This document shows, piece by piece, positions 1 to 5,470 of a stretch of 24,815 nucleotides of DNA. The notes under the pieces are model-generated. The model was not told the origin of the DNA. It searched no databases and saw only the letters and a list, made by a program, of their open reading frames with translations. The DNA is from a virus. Both the position numbers and the translations under genes were made by a program. Each line of letters opens with the position of its first letter. Positions within the stretch are counted from its first letter, which is position 1. The DNA lies in the IMG/VR virus record IMGVR_UViG_3300014050_000128, positions 1 through 24,815 of that record, one strand, 5' to 3'.

Positions 1-1
1 G

Positions 2-72
2 CAGGCGCTGGACACGCTGAACCGCCGTTACGGGCGCGGGACCGTGGCGCTGGCCAGCAGCGGGGTGGGCAG
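2..72 (+). other. Fragment of a bacterial umuC gene at a chimeric join
   Basis: The first ~70 bases are strongly GC-rich, while the rest of the window is AT-rich. Read on the plus strand from base 2 they encode QALDTLNRRYGRGTVALASS. I recognise this as the (N/R)RYGRGTV-LAS block near the C-terminus of UmuC/DNA polymerase V proteins with a DUF4113 tail, as found in high-GC Proteobacteria. After about base 72 the UmuC-like reading stops making sense and the phage tape-measure reading begins on the other strand. I infer an assembly chimera at the contig end. A true recombination junction is possible but less likely, because the fragment is tiny and has no gene context. The exact junction, between about 65 and 85, cannot be fixed by eye. 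Confidence 0.7.
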
Positions 73-1041
73 CCCTGCCCCCGCCTTCAATGCTGCTCCT
101 GCAACTCTAGACTCTACTCCAGTAGCACCCTTTCCCGTTAGTTTTGCAATCTCTTCAGCAGTTCCAGCGCCCATTGTGACTGTAGCAGCACCACCAAGGG
201 CTGCTTTTTCACCAAATCCTAATGCTTGTTTTGTTATGTCAAATATTCCTTTAAAAAGTCTACCAATCGTATTATCGAATATAAATTTATTAATTCTCCA
301 AGAAAGATTAGCAATCGAACTGATGACTCCAAATATTCCAATATTTAATACACCTAATATACCACCAACAACAGTAAGACCTTTAATAACATTATTTTTA
401 ATATCTTCTAACTTCTTTTTATCATCTCTTGCATATGCTTGAAGAACATTTAATCCTTGAATGGTCAACCAACCACCAAGTAGTTGCCACATTAAATTTA
501 ATAAATTATCAAAACTAGATTGAACTTTATTACCAATTTGTTTCACTGGTTCCACTAATGCAGATTGAATCTTTCTTTCTAATAAAGATTCCTTTCCTCT
601 TCTTAGTCCAGTTTCTGCAGCATTTTTTTCTTGCTGCTGTGAGAGTCTCTCTTTTTGCTGCTCTAATGCACTATTTTCAGCGATTAAATTTGAAATTTGT
701 TGTAAACTATTACTTAAATCTGAAATAGATGATTGAATGGTATTAATTTGATTTTGTAATGCAGTAATTTGACTAACCGCTACAAGAATCTGAGTATCTT
801 TTGCTGCTAAATCATTAACCTGTTTTTGAAGAGATGCGATTGCACTCGTATTTGTATTAACAATTGACAGTGTTTCTGGATCTGGCCCTCTGCTTACAGG
901 AACTAATGCTCCCCCACCGCCAAAAATACCTGAGGATGATATTTGCGATCTTCTAAAAAGTGCCTTTCTTCTTTCCGCAGAAAGTGGTGATCCTGTAACA
1001 GGATCTATACCACTTTGAGCAATTTCTGCGAGATCGGCCAT
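28..1041 (-). CDS. Tape-measure / gp29-like baseplate hub protein, 5' part, truncated by the chimeric join
   Basis: This is the N-terminal ~320 residues of a long tail protein, probably the tail-length-determining (tape-measure, T4 gp29 position) protein. Seen in the sequence: a polar N-terminus with a Gly-rich stretch (about 37-47), a long Gln/Ser/Asn-rich coiled coil (about 58-150), then two hydrophobic segments (about 183-204 and 218-248), a layout common in tape-measure proteins. The stop at base 28 and the last ~15 residues lie in foreign GC-rich DNA, so the real C-terminus is missing. The start ATG overlaps the stop of a duplicated copy of the upstream gene's 3' end (TAATG), which suggests it was once translationally coupled to the 57-aa gene now 766 bp upstream. 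A late promoter (CATAAATA, 1082-1089) now lies 40 nt before the ATG. The gp29 assignment rests on gene order (gp26, gp51-like, this gene) and architecture, not on a recognised motif. Confidence 0.6.
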   Translation of the reverse strand: MADLAEIAQSGIDPVTGSPLSAERRKALFRRSQISSSGIFGGGGALVPVSRGPDPETLSIVNTNTSAIASLQKQVNDLAAKDTQILVAVSQITALQNQINTIQSSISDLSNSLQQISNLIAENSALEQQKERLSQQQEKNAAETGLRRGKESLLERKIQSALVEPVKQIGNKVQSSFDNLLNLMWQLLGGWLTIQGLNVLQAYARDDKKKLEDIKNNVIKGLTVVGGILGVLNIGIFGVISSIANLSWRINKFIFDNTIGRLFKGIFDITKQALGFGEKAALGGAATVTMGAGTAEEIAKLTGKGATGVESRVAGAALKAGAGLPTPLLASATVPRP

Positions 1042-1047
1042 TAGGAT

Positions 1048-1073
1048 TGTTGATTTTTAAGATTTTCTTCTTC
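1048..1073. repeat. Left copy of 26-bp direct repeat flanking the GIY-YIG element
   Basis: These 26 bases, starting TGTTGATTTTTAAG, recur without mismatch at 1814-1839. Read on the minus strand both copies encode the end of the 57-aa gene (EEENLKNQQ). This copy sits directly upstream of the tape-measure ATG and is not part of an intact gene, so it is the extra copy. Confidence 0.9.
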
Positions 1074-1081
1074 ATAGAATA

Positions 1082-1089
1082 TATTTATG
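1082..1089 (-). promoter_or_regulatory. T4-type late promoter reading into the tape-measure gene
   Basis: The minus strand reads CATAAATA, one base from the T4 late consensus TATAAATA, 40 nt before the tape-measure ATG at 1041. It lies inside the inserted element and points outward. It forms a 7-bp inverted repeat with the divergent TATAAATA at 1092-1099. Confidence 0.6.
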
Positions 1090-1091
1090 TC

Positions 1092-1099
1092 TATAAATA
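1092..1099 (+). promoter_or_regulatory. T4-type late promoter, distal, for GIY-YIG gene 1
   Basis: An exact TATAAATA reading toward the endonuclease gene. A transcript starting a dozen bases downstream would carry the whole inverted repeat 1110-1175. Confidence 0.55.
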
Positions 1100-1109
1100 G
1101 AAATACCTG

Positions 1110-1175
1110 TTGAACCGCAACTCCAGGAGGAGGGTGAAAGTCCCTCTTTTTACTATAAATAATAGTGCGGTTCAA
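1110..1175 (+). promoter_or_regulatory. Inverted-repeat leader structure upstream of GIY-YIG gene 1
   Basis: TTGAACCGCA (1110-1119) and TGCGGTTCAA (1166-1175) form a perfect 10-bp stem. Nested inside are GAGGG (1130-1134) and CCCTC (1142-1146) around a 7-nt loop. The structure encloses the proximal late promoter 1154-1161, and its right arm ends 10 nt before the ATG. Only transcripts begun upstream can form it. I infer a role in limiting translation from read-through RNA, as is known for I-TevI of phage T4. A 16-codon GTG reading frame (1134-1184) runs through it after an AGGAGG, but the spacing is too short to trust. Confidence 0.55.
1154..1161 (+). promoter_or_regulatory. T4-type late promoter, proximal, for GIY-YIG gene 1
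   Basis: An exact TATAAATA ending 24 nt before the ATG at 1186. The second GIY-YIG gene in this window has its late box at exactly the same 24-nt distance, which makes chance unlikely. Confidence 0.7.
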
Positions 1176-1185
1176 TTAGAGTAAA

Positions 1186-1800
1186 ATGTATTACACTTAT
1201 GCATTCTTGCGGGAAGATAAAACACCTTATTATATTGGTAAAGGTAAAGGCAATAGGGCGCATAGAAAAAGATATAAAGGAATAAAACCTCCAAAAGATA
1301 AATCAAGAATAATCTTTCTCAAACAAAATTTAACTGAAGAAGAAGCATTTAAGCACGAAATCTATATGATTGCTGTCTTTGGTAGAAAAGATTTAGGAAC
1401 TGGTATTCTTCATAATAGAACTAATGGTGGAGATGGATGCACTGGTGCTATTCGCTCATTAGAATTCAAAGAAAATTTGAGAATTTTAAATAAAAATAAA
1501 ATTCTTTCAGAAGAACATAAAAGAAAAATAGGTGATGCCCAGAAAGGAACCAAAAATCATAATTATGGAAAATCTGCCTCATTAGAGACTAAAGAAAAAA
1601 TGAGCAGATCAAGGAGAGGAGAAAAACATCATTCATCTAAATGGTGGAAACTTACTTATACAACTGGAAATATAATTACGATATGTGGATTATCTATTTG
1701 GGCAAAAGAAAATGGTTACAATGTTGGTAATATTTACAGTATTTACACAGGAACTAGAAAAAAGCATAAAGATATTATAAAAGTTGAAAAACTAAAATAA
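1186..1800 (+). CDS. GIY-YIG homing endonuclease (copy 1) with NUMOD3 repeats
   Basis: A site-specific DNA endonuclease that cuts alleles lacking the element and so promotes its own copying. The 204-aa product has a GIY-YIG nuclease domain (about 1-90): YYTY at 2-5, YIG at 16-18, the conserved Arg24, catalytic Glu58 in KHEIYM, and Asn80 in TNGGDG. Two NUMOD3-type DNA-binding repeats follow (about 108-129 and 132-149; SEEHKRKIG and GEKHH blocks), then a C-terminal region resembling the helix-turn-helix repeats of intron-encoded nucleases (about 153-200). It lies opposite to the surrounding tail genes and ends 3 bp from the stop of the convergent 57-aa gene. Its nuclease domain is very close to that of the gene at 10055-10606, while the C-termini differ. 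Two late boxes precede it. The Shine-Dalgarno sequence is weak (AGAG). Confidence 0.92.
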   Translation: MYYTYAFLREDKTPYYIGKGKGNRAHRKRYKGIKPPKDKSRIIFLKQNLTEEEAFKHEIYMIAVFGRKDLGTGILHNRTNGGDGCTGAIRSLEFKENLRILNKNKILSEEHKRKIGDAQKGTKNHNYGKSASLETKEKMSRSRRGEKHHSSKWWKLTYTTGNIITICGLSIWAKENGYNVGNIYSIYTGTRKKHKDIIKVEKLK

Positions 1801-1803
1801 TAT

Positions 1804-1977
1804 TTAACTTGACTGTTGATTTTTAAGATTTTCTTCTTCTATGTACTGCTGAAGCAATGAGATATAAACTTCCTTTTCCCACGGAATCATATCATTAATT
1901 TCAGTCAATGACCATTTATGATGCTGCATCAAGGCAAAATTTGTTTTAAAGTATGACACAAGATCAGTATGTGCCAT
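1804..1977 (-). CDS. 57-aa gp51-position baseplate hub chaperone-like protein
   Basis: A small gene starting ATG at 1977, three bases beyond the gp26 stop, and ending TAA at 1804. The product begins MAHTDLVSYFKTNFALMQHH, continues with WSLTEINDMIPWEKEVYISLL, and ends in EEENLKNQQSS. The pattern 'W/F-SLTxIxxMIPWExxxYxxLL' is familiar from short tail-assembly chaperone-like proteins that follow the gp26-type protein in myoviruses; in T4 gene 51 holds this position, although T4 gp51 is longer. Its last codons overlap the right copy of the 26-bp repeat. The uninterrupted gene probably ended ...NQQS-TAATG, overlapping the tape-measure start, so the final Ser and stop may now come from the inserted element. 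I am confident that it is coding; the function is inferred from position and motif. Confidence 0.7.
   Translation of the reverse strand: MAHTDLVSYFKTNFALMQHHKWSLTEINDMIPWEKEVYISLLQQYIEEENLKNQQSS
1814..1839. repeat. Right copy of 26-bp direct repeat flanking the GIY-YIG element
   Basis: Identical to 1048-1073. This copy is in its original place, as the 3' end of the 57-aa gene. Confidence 0.9.
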
Positions 1978-1979
1978 AC

Positions 1980-2699
1980 TTACCCGAAAAAAGCCGCTAA
2001 TCCTTCCAATGTAACTTCACCCTCCTCTCCGGTATTTGGATTCTTTACCGTAATAATATGAGAAAGTTTGGGCATAGTCTCAAAAAACTTTTCAATTTCC
2101 TTGAATTGTTTAGAACTTAATTGCTCCAAAAATTCGCTCAATTCTTTTTTAGTACAATCTTTTGCAGACCAAGATTCTTCTTCAGAATAAACTTGTTCGA
2201 TACAAGAGGTAATTAAATCAAAAGAATCATCTACACTTACACCAGTATCAGAATTAAAATTATTCTTAATAAATTCATTCATTGATGGATACTTCATTCT
2301 CATTGTCAAATTATCATCCAACTTAATATCTCTTGAATGATCTTCACTTACTTGGATTTTAATTTCATCCAAAACAATACTAACTGGAACTTGTGTAATA
2401 CCATCATCGGGGCAAGTTACAAGAACATCCACAGATTCTCCAACAGATTTTCCACGAATATTCAAAAACAAATATTCAATATCAAATGTTGAGAGATCAT
2501 CAATCTTGATTCCCCTACTTAAGATACAATTTGAAATAACTGTTTTTACAGCATTTCCAATTTGCTTTGGATCTTCACTCTCCATCGCAATGATTAGAAT
2601 TTTTTCTTCTTTTACTAAAAAGGGTCTATATCTGATATTCTTTTTTAATGATGGTATTTCCAACTCATAAATTGGAGTCGCAATCTTTGGTAAAGGCAT
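1980..2699 (-). CDS. gp26: Baseplate hub subunit gp26
   Basis: The 239-aa product resembles the T4 gp26 baseplate protein family (Pfam T4_baseplate). It has the characteristic N-terminal MPLPKI-P-YEL-IPS (1-17) followed by YRPFLVKEEKILIIA (about 24-38), in which the protein is described as fitting into the central baseplate hub. A middle beta-rich part contains VTCP (about 89-92), and the C-terminal half is helical and acidic, ending LEGLAAFFG. The length is close to T4 gp26 (about 208 aa) and normal for exo-T-even phages. A late box (CATAAATA, 2726-2733) lies 26 nt before the ATG. The next gene downstream is the small gp51-position gene, as in T4 (26, 51, 27, 28, 29). I see no Zn site, signal peptide or membrane segment. 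Confidence 0.82.
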   Translation of the reverse strand: MPLPKIATPIYELEIPSLKKNIRYRPFLVKEEKILIIAMESEDPKQIGNAVKTVISNCILSRGIKIDDLSTFDIEYLFLNIRGKSVGESVDVLVTCPDDGITQVPVSIVLDEIKIQVSEDHSRDIKLDDNLTMRMKYPSMNEFIKNNFNSDTGVSVDDSFDLITSCIEQVYSEEESWSAKDCTKKELSEFLEQLSSKQFKEIEKFFETMPKLSHIITVKNPNTGEEGEVTLEGLAAFFG

Positions 2700-2725
2700 A
2701 ATAACCCATAAAATTCAGTTATTTT

Positions 2726-2733
2726 TATTTATG
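2726..2733 (-). promoter_or_regulatory. T4-type late promoter for gp26
   Basis: The minus strand reads CATAAATA, 26 nt before the gp26 ATG at 2699 and just downstream of the stop of the preceding gene (2738). Spacing is as for the other late boxes in the window. Confidence 0.6.
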
Positions 2734-2737
2734 AACT

Positions 2738-3484
2738 TTATTGTAATGGAGTTCCTGAAGTGTTTGTTGGTGATAGATTTAGATTAGTGCGATATGGAAG
2801 TAATGGATCCCTTTGGAGTTGTTTTAATAAATCATCGGGTTGGGAAATATTTTTGTTGTTATTCGATCCCAACTTCAAATCCAAACTATTTACTGTTCCA
2901 GAAACATATCTTTCATAACTAAATGATGCACTGGCAGTCAATACTTGAGATTCATCGTATGATACTGTGGGAGAAGAAAGACTAATTGGAAACATTCCAA
3001 AAAAATTATATTCAACTTCTTCTTTGTAATCTCTATTAAATTTAAGAATTTTTGTTGAATTACACTTATATAAGGTTGGATATTTCATTCTATAAAAATA
3101 ACCAGGACTTGAATTGTTTTGTCCTGATCCATTCGCAATAAACTCAATCCAATGTTCTAAAAATTTCAATACCTTATATTCTTTATCTACAAGAAAAGTT
3201 AAATCAATTTGAGTAAAAATTCTACTATGTGCAAATTTTTCAGTTACCCCAGTATAATTGCCAGAAATATCTGCAGTTGCCAAAGAACTTCCAGGTAATG
3301 AAGCAGAAGAGCATAATAATCCTGCACTTTCACCAATAAAACTAGCATCTACTCCCCTAATTGCCAAATGACTCAGCAAAGGAAGAGATAATCCACCAAA
3401 AATAACTTGATATTGACTAGTTTGTGCTAAGTTACCAAAAAGTGATCTAATTTCGGATACTTTGCGTGGGCGGGCTATGGACAC
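2738..3484 (-). CDS. Tail-tube-like baseplate protein (gp54-like candidate)
   Basis: A structural protein of 248 aa, not recognised with certainty. It begins MSIARPRKVSEIRSLFGNLA, then YQVIFGGLS (about 24-32), and is rich in beta-strand patterns with Ser/Gly loops (SASLPGSSLATADISGNYTG, about 60-79). It has the IDLTFLVD-EY-VLKFLEHWI segment (about 93-114) typical of tail-tube-fold proteins (gp19/gp54 type), and a late strand block SASFSYERY. Adjacent genes are baseplate hub and tube-cap genes, so a tail tube initiator (T4 gp54) is the best guess; a second tail-tube paralogue is the alternative. The start is a GTG (3484-3482), because no in-frame ATG occurs near. Only 35 bp separate it from the divergent gp4 gene, and the minus strand holds a TATAAAAG there (3493-3500), rather close to the start. 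Confidence 0.6.
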   Translation of the reverse strand: MSIARPRKVSEIRSLFGNLAQTSQYQVIFGGLSLPLLSHLAIRGVDASFIGESAGLLCSSASLPGSSLATADISGNYTGVTEKFAHSRIFTQIDLTFLVDKEYKVLKFLEHWIEFIANGSGQNNSSPGYFYRMKYPTLYKCNSTKILKFNRDYKEEVEYNFFGMFPISLSSPTVSYDESQVLTASASFSYERYVSGTVNSLDLKLGSNNNKNISQPDDLLKQLQRDPLLPYRTNLNLSPTNTSGTPLQ

Positions 3485-3492
3485 TCTAAATA
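3485..3492 (+). promoter_or_regulatory. Possible late promoter for the gp4-gp53 operon
   Basis: TCTAAATA differs from the T4 late box by one base and lies 27 nt before the gp4 ATG, a distance like that of the better boxes in this window. Only 35 bp separate the divergent genes, so a promoter must be here or within the neighbouring gene. Confidence 0.4.
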
Positions 3493-3519
3493 CTTTTATA
3501 GATCTATACTATATGTATA

Positions 3520-3954
3520 ATGTCTTATAAAGGAAAATATCAACCTACTTATCCACAGAAATATAAAGGAAACCCCACAAATATAATTTATAGGTCTTTG
3601 TGGGAGCGCAAATTCATGAAATATTGTGATTTGAATGAAAATATTCTAGAATGGGGATCAGAAGAAATTGCCCTTCCTTATCGATCACCATTGGACGGGC
3701 GTATTCATAAGTATTTTCCAGATTTTTATATTAAAGTTAAAGAAAGTAATGGGCAGACTAAAAAATATATTATAGAAATCAAACCTAAAAAACAAACAAT
3801 AGAACCAATAGTACAAAAAAGAAAAACTAAAGGATATATTTTTGAAGTAGTTGAGTATGCTAAGAATCAAGCAAAATGGAAAGCGGCAAAAAGTTTTTGT
3901 GAAGATCGTGGTTATGAGTTTAAAGTTCTTACCGAAGATGATTTAGGAGTCTAA
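3520..3954 (+). CDS. gp4: Head completion protein gp4 (gp50), PD-(D/E)XK nuclease fold
   Basis: The 144-aa product closely matches the T4 gp4/gp50 head-completion family, which acts after DNA packaging and before the tail joins. The N-terminus MSYKGKYQP-YP-KYKG and SLWERKFMKYCD (about 26-37) are family hallmarks. It carries a complete PD-(D/E)XK nuclease signature: Glu29 in WERK, Pro67-Asp68 in YFPDFYI, and Glu86-Ile-Lys88 in IIEIKPKKQ. I infer an active nuclease, perhaps trimming DNA at the portal, as has been suggested for this family. It is the first gene of a plus-strand operon; its stop overlaps the next start (TAATG at 3952-3956). Confidence 0.88.
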   Translation: MSYKGKYQPTYPQKYKGNPTNIIYRSLWERKFMKYCDLNENILEWGSEEIALPYRSPLDGRIHKYFPDFYIKVKESNGQTKKYIIEIKPKKQTIEPIVQKRKTKGYIFEVVEYAKNQAKWKAAKSFCEDRGYEFKVLTEDDLGV

Positions 3955-4547
3955 TGGCACAAACTCTCACTGGATACGAAAAACCATTAATAAACTATAC
4001 TCAAAGAGAATTAGTACAAATTGCCGAAAAGTATAAAATTTATTATACAACTCCTGGTGGAGAAGGAAGAATTAGTGGATATAATCGATTAACAAAAGGA
4101 AAGTTAATTGAAATCATATCTAATGATAGTGATTATCAAGATTCAAATCCAAAAAACCCAAGAAGAGGGCCAAATGGAAAACTTATAAATCGAATTCAAC
4201 CAATTAAAGACAATTTAATTGGTACTGAGAAACCCGAATATTTGATGAATGAAATCTTAAACGCAATCAAAAACAGTAATCGAGGATCACAACCAACACC
4301 AGGAAAGTATTATACATATATCTACTATGCAAAAACTCCTAGAATTCTTTATGATCGCCATCCACTCATTCAAGCACTGGAACTAACACAATATGGTTTT
4401 AGAGGATTTAATTATCATCTGGGAGAAGTAAGACAATATAATAATGTAAGTGGAAATAGATTAATAAGTGGACTATATGAAATTAGTGTTGCTGAATTTA
4501 ATTTATTAGTTGATGTACCTTATCAAAAAATCGTTCTAAATAGTTAA
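3954..4547 (+). CDS. Unknown protein in the tail/head-completion operon
   Basis: 197 aa; I recognise no named family. Residues about 16-27 (YTQRELVQIAEKY) and 47-57 (LTKGKLIEIIS) look like two short helices of a SAP/Rho-N-like DNA-binding element, separated by a Gly-rich loop. After a basic, Pro/Asn-rich linker the C-terminal ~80 residues (from about 118) have a conserved-looking block with YYTYIYYAKTPRILYDRHPLI, then YGFRGFNYHL and LISGLYEIS. The pattern 'YDR-PLI...GF-G-N-H' recurs in uncharacterised proteins of T4-like phages. It overlaps gp4 by 4 bp at the start and lies 11 bp before gp48, so it is surely co-expressed with head- and tail-completion genes. A role in tail or neck assembly is inferred from position only. 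Confidence 0.75.
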   Translation: MAQTLTGYEKPLINYTQRELVQIAEKYKIYYTTPGGEGRISGYNRLTKGKLIEIISNDSDYQDSNPKNPRRGPNGKLINRIQPIKDNLIGTEKPEYLMNEILNAIKNSNRGSQPTPGKYYTYIYYAKTPRILYDRHPLIQALELTQYGFRGFNYHLGEVRQYNNVSGNRLISGLYEISVAEFNLLVDVPYQKIVLNS

Positions 4548-4558
4548 AAAAATAATAA

Positions 4559-5470
4559 ATGGCGTCATCTTCACCACCTGTTAGTTTAAGATATCCATTA
4601 AGAAAGATAGATTCTGCTGACGACTATCTGGAGATTCGTGTCGTCAAATATGAACCACCAGATTTTAGTAAAAATTTTAGTGATAGTAATTTATATGTAG
4701 CATCATCCTCAGATACTTTAAAAAACAATATTGAAACACCTGTGGCGTATATCTATTTACCAATGCCTCAAGGTATTTCTGATACTAGCAGTGTTGGATG
4801 GGGAGAAGATAGTTTAGATACTGCATCAGCATTTGGTGCAAGACAAATTGTTGGAGTATTAAAAAATGAAAATCTTATAAATGCGACAATATCGGCAGGA
4901 GGAAATTTATGGGATGCATTGAATGAAGCAGCTAGTACTGGTGCAATTCAAACAAAATTAACATCGAATATTGCATCTTCGTTGGTAAATTCATTGGGTG
5001 GAAATACCACTCCTGAAGGATTACTTTCAAGAGCAACTGGAAAGGTATTGAATCCACATATGGAACTGCTGTTTAAAAGTGTGACTTTGAGATCTTTTCC
5101 ATTTTCATTTGATTTTGCTCCAAGAGATGATAAAGAAGCATATCAGATCAAACAAATCATAAGAACTTTTAAAAGGTCAATGGCACCAAAATCAACTGGT
5201 GGTGGAGGTACTGCTAATATTTTTATTAGTACTCCAGATGTTTTTCAATTGACATTTAAAACTGGAAAAAATGATCATCCATTTTTAAATAAATTTAAAC
5301 CAATGGCATTAATTAATATGTCAGTTAATTATGCAGCTTCTGGCCCATATGCAACTTATGATGATGCAACACCAGTTCATATGCAAATGACTTTACAATT
5401 CCAGGAACTGAATCCAATTTATGCTGAAGATTATAATAATCTCACAGATAACGATGGAGTAGGATACTAA
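4559..5470 (+). CDS. gp48: Baseplate tail tube cap gp48
   Basis: 303 aa, matching the T4 gp48 family (Pfam T4_tail_cap), which sits on the baseplate hub and starts tail tube polymerisation together with gp54. Recognisable parts are the N-terminal RYPLRKID-ADDYL (about 11-24), the YIYLPMPQGISDTSSVGWGEDSL stretch (about 64-86), and the tail-tube-like second half with HMELLFKSVTLRSFPFSFDFAPRD (about 167-190), IIRTFKRSMAP and a final MTLQFQEL-PIY block. A Gly-rich linker (about 213-219) divides it. Start ATG at 4559 follows an A-rich leader with no clear Shine-Dalgarno sequence. The stop overlaps the gp53 start (TAATG), so the two baseplate proteins are probably translationally coupled. Confidence 0.88.
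   Translation: MASSSPPVSLRYPLRKIDSADDYLEIRVVKYEPPDFSKNFSDSNLYVASSSDTLKNNIETPVAYIYLPMPQGISDTSSVGWGEDSLDTASAFGARQIVGVLKNENLINATISAGGNLWDALNEAASTGAIQTKLTSNIASSLVNSLGGNTTPEGLLSRATGKVLNPHMELLFKSVTLRSFPFSFDFAPRDDKEAYQIKQIIRTFKRSMAPKSTGGGGTANIFISTPDVFQLTFKTGKNDHPFLNKFKPMALINMSVNYAASGPYATYDDATPVHMQMTLQFQELNPIYAEDYNNLTDNDGVGY

Larger units (their letters stand above)
1048..1839. mobile_element. GIY-YIG homing element inserted in tail-gene cluster
   Basis: A 766-bp unit (start of one repeat to start of the other) interrupts the minus-strand order gp26, 57-aa gene, tape measure. It carries one plus-strand GIY-YIG endonuclease gene, two plus-strand late promoters, one minus-strand late promoter and a 10-bp inverted repeat, and it is bounded by the perfect 26-bp repeat. 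The repeat keeps the 57-aa gene's C-terminus intact on one side and leaves a remnant on the other. I see no intron core, and the endonuclease is antisense to the target gene, so this looks like a free-standing homing-endonuclease insertion. Confidence 0.75.

Noticed and set aside
44-442. Plus-strand open frame of 132 codons
   Set aside because: It is the umuC fragment continued by chance into the antisense of the tape-measure gene; its Pro/Ala-rich product follows from the opposite frame.
1134-1184. 16-codon leader peptide (GTG start) before the endonuclease
   Set aside because: AGGAGG is only 3 nt from the GTG, and the sequence is better explained as one arm of a hairpin. Kept only as a remark.
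1110-1839. Group I or group II intron, or HEARO-type RNA, around the first endonuclease
   Set aside because: I looked for this because of the GGGTGAAAGTCCC hairpin and the flanking repeat. I see no intron core, and the endonuclease is antisense to the interrupted gene; splicing would not be needed because both neighbours are intact.
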